Positions 19,232 through 25,715 of a stretch of DNA of 25,715 bases are shown here, in pieces (position 1 is the stretch's first letter; every line of letters begins with the position of its first letter). Under the pieces are notes generated by a model, which worked only from the letters and a program-made list of their open reading frames with translations, was not told where the DNA came from and ran no database searches. Where the stretch lies: positions 1 to 25,715 of the forward strand of contig CAJNOQ010002197.1 of NCBI GenBank assembly GCA_905250885.1, read 5' to 3'. The stretch comes from Didymodactylos carnosus. Lineage: Eukaryota; Rotifera; Eurotatoria; Philodinida; Philodinidae. The position numbers were made by a program, and so were the translations under genes.

Positions 19232-21429
19232 TCAGTCGCAGAGATCGTATATTTTTAAATTCGGAAATAAAAGTTTGATTTCATCTTCTTCATTAATCAT
19301 TTGATTCTGATTATCATAACAAGTTAAAACTAATTCTGTAAGCTGTTTACATATCGTATCTCGTATTTGTTGATCTTGACGTAACTCATCGAATATTCTC
19401 AATAATAATTGATGATCCATTTGCAATATTTGTAAATTAGGTAATAACAAGAATAAACGTTTCAGTGAACCATATTTACAATTTTGACTACTGAAATCAA
19501 TGTAATATTTTCACTAGCTTAAACTGAATATTCGCCGGCACAACCTCATCATTAAGCCGAATGGAGCTTAAAACGCGCAATTGATTCACTTTTGGACAAT
19601 TGTAACGAATAAATTGAAATAATTTCAATGTGACTGGTTGTAAATACTCATGTAACGTAAGTCGATGAGCTTTTTTCAGCAGTAAACTACCATTATTAAT
19701 GTTCAGCACTAAAGAAGAAAAGAAATTAATGTCTTACTTAATCTCGGTCACTAAAAACTTAGTCCTTCTTCGGACCTCTTAAAATTCTGCCTTAAGCAGA
19801 AAACGGTTTTGTGTTTATAGCGCAAGAATAGAATTACTCGATAAAGACGTCCAACTCATTTACTCAATTAATGAGCAGCTCCATACGCATCTAACCAGCT
19901 ACAGGGAGAATTTAACATGGGTCTAAAATATACCTTCAGCTCTCATTTCTCTGGATAATTGCCGTTGACGAATTTTAGACCAGCATTTATGTATACTTAT
20001 CGTTGTCTCTCCATTTATACCAGCTGTACGCATATTCGTTGTTCTTCAATAACTATCTTAGACGCACGGCATCTCGAAAAACTCATATATTCTACGTTAG
20101 ATTAGACAAGATTGCTCAAACGATTTTTGTTGTTTAAAAAACAGGTGTTTATCATTCGGAGCTTGTGAAATACTCAGAAACATAGTTCTCAATAGAAGAA
20201 ATCAGAATTCATCAATCACGCATTCCAGTTCTAGGTTCTAAGCATTAACGCTCGCAAAAGTTCACGTTGTGAACGTTCAACATGTGCGTACATATCCCTA
20301 AAGAGGTATAGAAAAATTTTCTGCACTTACCTTTTCTTGTTGTTGTATTTAATCTATAATTAAGTGTATCATTAAATACTGGATCGAGGTTCTTGAATGC
20401 GTATGGTAACGAAACTAATGCACAAAATTTGGCATCGAATAGAAAATAGACCATAATACCATCGGGATTACTTTGAAACCAGTAGTCACTTTGAAAGCTT
20501 CTAACTAACATGTCAACATCCTTTTCATTCAACGAATCACAATGACAGTTAAATCTAAATTGAAACTGTTTCAAGTTTAATAATTTACTGGTTACTTTAG
20601 AGTGTAATTCGTGTCCATTCAATAAAAACTTTGTAACTAAATTCATTGATAAATATTCAAGCGAAGTTAAAAAATTTCTTAAGATATATTCCTTTAAATG
20701 TTGATAATTATGCATAAATTTCGAAACAGCAATAGCAAATCTTTTTAACCGCACTTTTGTGACAGTGAAAGCGATTTTGCTATTATCATCGACTAGATCT
20801 TCAAATATTCGAACGTCGCAAGATTCAAGTGATGAAAGATATTCAAATACTATAAATAAACAATGATATGATTTTAAACACAATTTTATATTTTTTATGG
20901 ATAAACATGGATGATAGTCTCTGCTTTCTTCTACATGTAAGTATGAACGTTTAATTGAGAGTGTCTCAACTTTCGAATCACCGTTATTTACATGAAACAA
21001 TGTTGAACAAATCTTCTTCGATAAATCTTCATTCCAGAGCAGTCCATCCCTTAACGAATAACTGATTCTCAATGATAATAAGGCCGTTCGAAATAATCTC
21101 AAATATTCCATATATTTTGGATTAACGGAAGAGGCATTTTTTAAAATAATTGATTTAAGACAAGGATACATACAACATATATCCGCAGTTGCTGGAAATA
21201 TTTGGTCTAGTAGACTGTCATCTAATTTTATAGCTTTTAAAGATGATTCAACAATAAATCGTCTATCAGTGAAGACAGAACTGATAGATATTCTATTTAT
21301 GTATGGTTGAATAAGACAATCTAAACGGTGATTCAAATTTAAAAATGACTGCACAATATGTGTTGAATGAAGATAAATAAAAATATACTCAAATAGTTCA
21401 TTAGGCAAACATTCAAATGTACTGGCCAT
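19232..21429 (-). CDS. F-box protein with degenerate leucine-rich-like repeats (one apparent frameshift)
   Basis: Exon 1 (21429-20331, ATG start) begins with an F-box: FECLPNELFEYIFIYLHS and FLNLNHRLDCLIQPY, residues ~5-46. Then come ~320 residues of Leu-rich helix/strand segments (LKSIILKNASS, VETLSIKRSYL, LTSLEYLSMNL). The donor gtaagt at 20330 leaves phase 1. The next exon starts at 19708 (VLNINNGSLLLKKAHRLTLH) in the right phase. At about 19497-19502 the frame must shift by one base to join VKILH to IDFSSQNCKYGSLKRLFLLL, ending ...PNLKIYDLCD at 19232. The total would be ~525 aa. F-box proteins recruit substrates to SCF ubiquitin ligases, with the F-box binding Skp1; the Leu-rich part would bind the substrate. 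The 622-bp intron is about ten times the local norm. It may be a recent pseudogene or contain a sequence error. Confidence 0.8.
19709..20330. other. Enlarged intron of the F-box gene
   Basis: 622 bp bounded by gtaagt and cttctttag on the minus strand. No further exon with matching phase and no clear terminal repeats were seen. The unusual length suggests an insertion, but its limits could not be defined. Confidence 0.4.
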
Positions 21430-22005
21430 CCTCTTTTATCTTACACGTAGAATAATATTATCTTTGTTTCTGATACCGAAAATGTTAACATCTAAAACAG
21501 AAATAACTAGATGCATTTAGTTTCAAATTATTATATTCAAGATGCATCGACGAGAAAGCATGATCTCGAGATGCACATTTAGTGCCTCTAAAAAGCTACC
21601 TTATAAATCTAACTTCGTTCAAGATAAGTGAAGGGTAAAAAAGCTCATCTCCGATTCCATCTCCGATTCCCCTCAAAACATGCACATAAGATCCGAAAAC
21701 GCCCCAGGATGTGCTGCAGCCCTTGCGATTTTTCTAACAAAAATTTCTTCTAAAATCCTTACTCCGATTGTGAGTCTAACTCGATCCAAGACCATTTCAT
21801 CAATAACCACCCCTGTCTTTGTACCTCAAACTTGATATAGATTAATATATGAGAAGAGATTGCTGCATAGTTTATAATGTCTGTCTTTCTTTTCTCATAC
21901 AGGAAGTATAAAGAACAACAGATAGAGAAAGTATGACGACGGATGAGAACGTTAAAAAGACTTTCTGATTTGTAGAAGAAAAAGAAAGAAGAACGAAAAA
22001 TATAG
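21430..22005. other. Divergent intergenic region
   Basis: Upstream of both the F-box gene (minus) and the F-box-like fragment (plus). Contains GATGCAT and CTCCGATTCC short repeats (the latter twice near 21650-21670). A minus-strand open frame extending to 22223 is mostly antisense to the fragment at 22006 and is not coding. Presumed promoter sequence, but no motif is defined. Confidence 0.35.
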
Positions 22006-22757
22006 TTTATCGACTTGAGATCAATCAAAATCAATTTCAGAACATTTGAATTATCTGATAGATATGAACCAACTTTGTTTGCATTGATATTGTCATTTGC
22101 CAAATGTTTAACCGATTTCACTTTTGTACAATGCCTTCGAGATTCTTCAATGAATTCAGTTTTTAATCTGTCTTCAACGAATTGTGTATCGTCAACTTTA
22201 ACTACATTGAAAATTGATATCAATACTCTCGATGATTGCCTTTATGTTGTTGATGGACGTTTCGATTGTTTATCGACACTAATTATTGATATAGAAAAAC
22301 TTAGACCTCTATTATCGAATATAGATACTACGGTAAAATACTTCTGATTATATCAAACTAAAAATGATGTTTTTCTTTATAGAAAAAAATTTCAAAATTG
22401 AAATATTTCTCATTAACTTCGGTTTCAAGAACATCTTATTATCATGAGCTCGTTCCATTATTTCATCGAATGCCAAATCTCGAAGAACTTATATTATTTC
22501 TTTTCATGAAAAGAATTAATTCAACTTATATCGATGGTATTGATTTGAATGATGAAATTCTCATCCATATGCCACAATTAAACAAATTTACTTCCAGTAT
22601 ACCTACTCTTGTTTGTAATAGAAACAGCAATATTATTCTTCCTTCAGACGATGATATTCAACGTAGTTTTATCGAAAGAAGATTTTAACAAATTGGTTCA
22701 TATGCTGATGATAATACAATGAAAATTAGAGCTCGATGTCATATTTACTCACTCCCA
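22006..22757 (+). pseudogene. Fragment of a second F-box/leucine-rich-like gene with a premature stop
   Basis: Two exons (about 22006-22332 and 22383 onward) around a typical 50-bp intron (gtaaaa...ttatag), phase 0. The protein has the same style as C-terminal halves of bdelloid F-box proteins: CLTDFTFVQCLRDSS, TLTTLKIDINTLDDCLYVVD, KLKYFSLTSVSRTSYYHELV, FHRMPNLEELILFLFMKRI and DIQRSFIERRF. TAA at 22686-22688 interrupts, yet the frame continues with QIGSYADDNTMK and CHIYSLP before similarity ends near 22757. There is no F-box or start, and the C-terminus is lost, so it is cut at both ends. It lies back-to-back with the intact-looking F-box gene but is not a close copy of it. Confidence 0.75.
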
Positions 22758-24266
22758 GGTCAATATAGACGGTTCGTAAACGGGCGTAAACCGATAAAAA
22801 ATGGGATCTTTTCGGTGGTACAGCAATTTGTGTAGACCGATATCACTTATCAGTATAGATACAGATCAATTTTTGGGTTGAATTGAGGATAAAAAATTTG
22901 TGTTTTTTGACAGGGGTTGTAACCATTTTTCCAAGAAAAATAAGGGGTGATATAAAGGGCAGAAAATAAATTTCAATTTCTAATTGATTGATAGGTGATA
23001 TTTTCGTTAAAATTTAGTTATTATAATTATTAATCGTTACTTAATAGATTTAATCAAGATTTATTACAGAGAGAGAAAAAGCCAGCACGTACTACTGATT
23101 TTAGCCCGATTCTCAAACTCATACTCGCATCTGCTGATAAAAGACAACAAAACGTTTTGACTGTTCATTTGGCTCATTCAAAAAAAAAACGCAGACTAGT
23201 GCGACATCAGGGGGAAAAGTTATGAAGCTTTTCCGGAATCTCGATTTTTTTCGAGGACTCGATCAAGATTTAGTTTTTGGCCTTTTTCACCCGGAAGAAA
23301 AATTTCAAAAAATGTCGGAACCACATATTCGTGATCAGCGAAAGAAACTGCATCGAATGAGGTATACAAAAACGAAATCTAAAATCCACTAAAATCTTGC
23401 CTTAGCGGCACCTTACCAAATACTTGATTTACTCTCAAGATCTCATGATTTATTGCAGCTCTTGAGAAGAATGATGTTCTTTTTCTTTCTCTACATGCAC
23501 ATTGTCAAGTGTGAAAATGATGTGCCAGCTGATGATTTATATTCATTAAGATTCGATTCTTTTCAAATGTCATGGCATGGATCATGATTCTCAAAGATAC
23601 ACAATAAAATATTGATTAAAATCCACTTCACGTCGTGAATGAAGTAAGTGGATACCTTTTATCATTCAGCACTAGCTATTTGCGATGTTCTTTTATTACC
23701 GAGAGTTTTTGTGACCAGAAGCCTTTGTCCACAGAATATCTCAAATTCTGTAAGTTAAAATTAATAAATGAAATGTAGGAGAATTTAAAATACTCCCAGG
23801 AATAAAAAAATTTAGTCATAAAACCTTAGTCCTCGGCCTAGCCTCTATACGTAATTTCAGTGCTCTTTCGACAACGAGACGAAGATGATGAGATTAACAG
23901 TGTTGAACGTCAAAATACCAGTAATATTATTTACGCGCATAGCCAAAATTTTAGTCTATTTCCAGTAACGGAATATAGACCAGCAGCTAAATAAGGTATA
24001 TCCCGTTCTTCTTAATCGAGTTTTCCAGAAGATCTTTGGAAAACTAGCTTGAATTTGCCGAACTTCACATAGGAATGTATTGATTGTTTTCCATGAACTG
24101 ATCCCCCTCACCCTCATAATTGCGATTGGTGGGGGTATTAGTGGGTAGAGGTGTTATAGTATTGTATGGCTGTGGTCTGGTGTGTCTTCGGGTGGGTTTA
24201 CGGGTGGTCAGTCGACGTGGCGGGTCGTAGACAATAATATTGTTTTGATCGTCCGCGGTCGGGTGC
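22758..24266. other. Stretch with no well-supported gene
   Basis: Begins where the F-box fragment is broken off. Contains one small ORF of uncertain value (23222-23392), an imperfect palindrome near 23620-23652 (CCACTTCACGTCGTGAATG...AAGTGG) and a short hairpin near 23955-23980. From about 24100 the plus strand becomes strikingly G/T-rich, entering the retroelement remains. Confidence 0.4.
23222..23392 (+). CDS. Small basic ORF of unknown function (56 codons)
   Basis: ATG-to-TAA frame beginning MKLFRNLDFFRGLDQDLVF and ending with a basic stretch (RDQRKKLHRMRYTKTKSKIH). Its composition is more protein-like than nearby frames and it sits downstream of a GGGGGAAAAG patch. There is no recognisable domain, no splice context and no neighbour to support it. 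It could equally be part of a dispersed repeat. Confidence 0.2.
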   Translation: MKLFRNLDFFRGLDQDLVFGLFHPEEKFQKMSEPHIRDQRKKLHRMRYTKTKSKIH

Positions 24267-25017
24267 TCACGAACGTCTCGTGCTCCGTATCTGATTGCGC
24301 CATATGATGGGTAGTGGTCTTGGTGGAGTGGTTGTGGATTTGGATTCTTGGGTGGGCGTGTGGGGTGCCGTGGGTGTATTGATGCGGGGTGGTAAGTCGG
24401 AGTGCTGTGGGTTGGTTACATGGTGAGGAGATGGTAATTTTTGGATATTCTGCGTTGGATGTGATGTCTGGTGGTCGTTGGGTTTTGGGTGGGGCGGTGA
24501 GGGTGCTGTCTTCATGGTAGTAGTTGCTGTTACTACCGGGAAGTCTGCGAAAAGTCTGTGTCTTTTTCTGGCAGGTGTGAGGGGTTTCTCGAATAAAATA
24601 ATTTTGGATGCGGTGGAACCTGGTGTTGGTGAGGTTGGGTGTTGGGTGTTAGCTAGCAGAGGGGTGGGTTCGGTGAGAGTGATGTCATGCTCGTTTGGTT
24701 TAGTCTTCCTGGGAGGGAGTGTTACTTATCATAGCGAGCGGTTGATCGGTCGGTGGGACGAGAAAGTTGTGATCGGTTGGGAGGTCAAGATTAGGTGTCT
24801 GGTAGGTAGCGGGTGATGGCGGCGGTGTAGAGTCTATTTCCGGTGGTTGGGTCTCTGTATGGTTGTCGGTTTGGTTTTCCATTCTAAAAGATTGAAAAAC
24901 AGGGTTTATATTGGTGTCTGTTTGTCGCTGACTAACGGTATTACGGTCAGTTGTGTGAGGGTGAGGGTTAGTATGTGTGTTGGGTGACAAACAGTTCCCT
25001 TTCTGTGAGAGGTGCAA
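24267..25017 (-). pseudogene. Frameshifted Pro/Thr/His-rich ORF of a Penelope-like element
   Basis: The minus strand is open from MHLSQKGNCLSPNTHTNPHP (25017) to a TAA at 24700. A second frame, one base off, is open from about 24738 to TGA at 24267 with the same low-complexity Pro/Thr/Ser/His/Gln composition and a basic patch PARKRHRLF. The compositional continuity suggests one ORF of ~240 codons broken by a one-base shift near 24700-24738. It follows the hammerhead-like motif on the same strand, where the 5' coding region of a Penelope-like element would be. The catalytic RT part is absent downstream. Assignment rests on position and composition only. Confidence 0.4.
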
Positions 25018-25220
25018 GTGCAGTGTTATCTCATGGAAGGGTTAAGAAGTGGTGGGCCTAAGGAGTGGTGATTGTAAGAGTGCCTTGAAAGAAAAAGGAC
25101 AATATTTTAAGTTTTTATGTTTTATTAAAAAATCGAGTGTAGAAGATAATGAAAAAGTTTTTTAGAAAAAAGCTGAAAAAGGGGTTGAGGGGTAGGGTAA
25201 AAAAAATTATGAGGGTGTGT

Positions 25221-25264
25221 GCCGGGCAAAACGTTTTCGACGGTAGTCTTCTTCAGTGACCGGC
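25221..25264 (-). ncRNA. Hammerhead-ribozyme-like fold (Penelope-like element terminal repeat)
   Basis: Read on the minus strand. Stem I is GCCGGTCA (25264-25257) pairing with TGCCCGGC (25228-25221), 7 of 8 pairs. The core is CTGAAGA (25256-25250), matching CUGANGA. Then come one extra A, stem II GAC-TACC-GTC (25248-25239), core GAAA, and a tiny self-complementary helix III AACGTT before the expected cleavage point. Type I hammerheads with minimal, palindromic helix III are known from terminal repeats of Penelope-like elements. The extra A before stem II departs from the consensus and may reduce or abolish activity. Confidence 0.55.
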
Positions 25265-25317
25265 GAGTTAGGGTAGAGGGGGTATGTGTTTGCTCCTAGT
25301 ATAGGGGCGTCTCGAGT

Positions 25318-25715
25318 TTACATAAGTGTTATGAGTAAGTACCTGTAACGCTGATGTGTTCATCCTGGTGAGGGTGGTTGAATGAGGTTTGATCTTAACC
25401 ATACGTAACATATTAGTGATCTCTGCTACCGACTCTTTTTGCGGAATCATTGTGTAGAGGTCAGTAATATCGAAGGTGATTAGTTTGGTTTCTCGTACAA
25501 CTTTGTATGTATCTAGTTTATCCCAGAAATCCAGTGAATTTCTTAGGCTGTACGATGTGCAGGTGTCAAAGATTGGGCGTAGGATTTAATCTAAGTATTT
25601 AGAGATCTTAGCCGTGGGAGATTGAATTCCTGCGACGATAGGTCGTAGTGGTTCTCCTATCTTGTGATCTTTAGGGTTGTAATACAGGTGGGGTAGCTCA
25701 ATTTCGGATCGAGTG
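25318..25715 (-). pseudogene. Penelope-like reverse transcriptase fragment (Athena-like), interrupted by a stop
   Basis: Frame from 25714 downward on the minus strand reads ELPHLYYNPKDHKIGEPLRP, then IVAGIQSPTAKISKYLD, a TAA stop at 25588-25586, ILRPIFDTCTSYSLRNSLDF, and LITFDITDLYTMIPQKESV. The LRPIV-x-x-x-x-SPT...KYL block is diagnostic of Penelope-like RTs, and FDITDLYT is RT motif A with the first catalytic Asp. The motif C Asp pair, thumb and GIY-YIG endonuclease are absent: similarity ends near VLTHNTYV (about 25318), about 50 bases before the hammerhead-like fold. A GTAAAC donor at that point would alternatively allow an intron. The 5' part continues beyond the window. Athena elements lie at bdelloid telomeres, but no telomeric repeat array is seen here. 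Confidence 0.85.

Noticed and set aside
21759..22223. 154-codon minus-strand open frame
   Set aside because: Largely antisense to the F-box-like fragment, with no domain. The Phe/Lys-rich middle is translated from A/T runs.
23528..23560. CTGATGA hammerhead core-like word
   Set aside because: No GAAA core or pairing stems at suitable distance.
24100..24480. Telomeric repeat array
   Set aside because: G/T-rich words occur but without a regular unit or tandem period, so only compositional bias can be claimed.
24478..24816. 112-codon plus-strand open frame
   Set aside because: Antisense to the Pro/Thr-rich minus-strand ORF and to the region of its frameshift. Its openness follows from C-rich codons on the other strand lacking stop complements.
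1..25715. CRISPR array, tRNA or rRNA genes, bacterial-style operons
   Set aside because: No regularly spaced identical repeats, no recognisable tRNA cloverleaf or rRNA sequence by eye. Genes are intron-bearing and eukaryotic.

Overview
The window looks like AT-rich eukaryotic nuclear DNA, most probably from a bdelloid rotifer (Adineta/Rotaria type). This is inferred from gene content, without a database search. It has genes split by 50-65 bp GT-AG introns, an ADP-ribosyltransferase fused to kinesin-light-chain-like TPR repeats, F-box/leucine-rich-like proteins with short introns, and pieces of Penelope-like (Athena-like) retroelements. There is no operon structure. Genes lie on both strands, and many are partial or broken.

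Layout. 1-310 is a foldback element. 815-1657 (+) is the 3' part of a WD40-repeat gene. 2224-2542 is a MITE-like element with TA at its ends. 3363-3765 and 8188-8801 are the arms of a large inverted repeat. Between the arms lie a small two-helix membrane ORF (3701-3880), a broken partial copy (3894-4210) of a short-chain dehydrogenase gene, and the intact three-exon gene itself (7029-8043, 296 aa). 8934-9231 is a second MITE-like element. 9232-12300 shows no gene. 12301-12642 is an 82-bp-arm inverted repeat beside a possible retroelement N-terminal fragment (12673-13119, -).

13223-17298 (-) is the ADP-ribosyltransferase-TPR gene. Its ART exon and TPR exon match in splice phase across a 2,043-bp intron. 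That intron holds a near-perfect palindrome of about 535 bp (15768-16302), out of which a plus-strand exon-like ORF runs. 17615-17905 is another tract rich in short palindromes. 18588-18940 (+) is the last four exons of a CCHC zinc-knuckle gene. 19232-21429 (-) is an F-box gene with one apparent frameshift. 22006-22757 (+) is a headless, tailless fragment of the same broad family with a premature stop.

22758-24200 is mostly featureless. 24267-25715 (-) is decayed Penelope-like retroelement DNA: a reverse transcriptase piece with an in-frame stop, a 44-nt hammerhead-ribozyme-like fold, then a frameshifted Pro/Thr/His-rich ORF.

The genes do not form an evident pathway. The window reads as an accessory region shaped by inverted duplications, foldback elements and retroelement remains. 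The points most worth a second look are the palindrome inside the ART-TPR intron, the SDR partial duplication framed by an inverted repeat, the hammerhead-like motif at a retroelement junction, and a set of ~300-bp elements each filled with its own iterated short palindrome.
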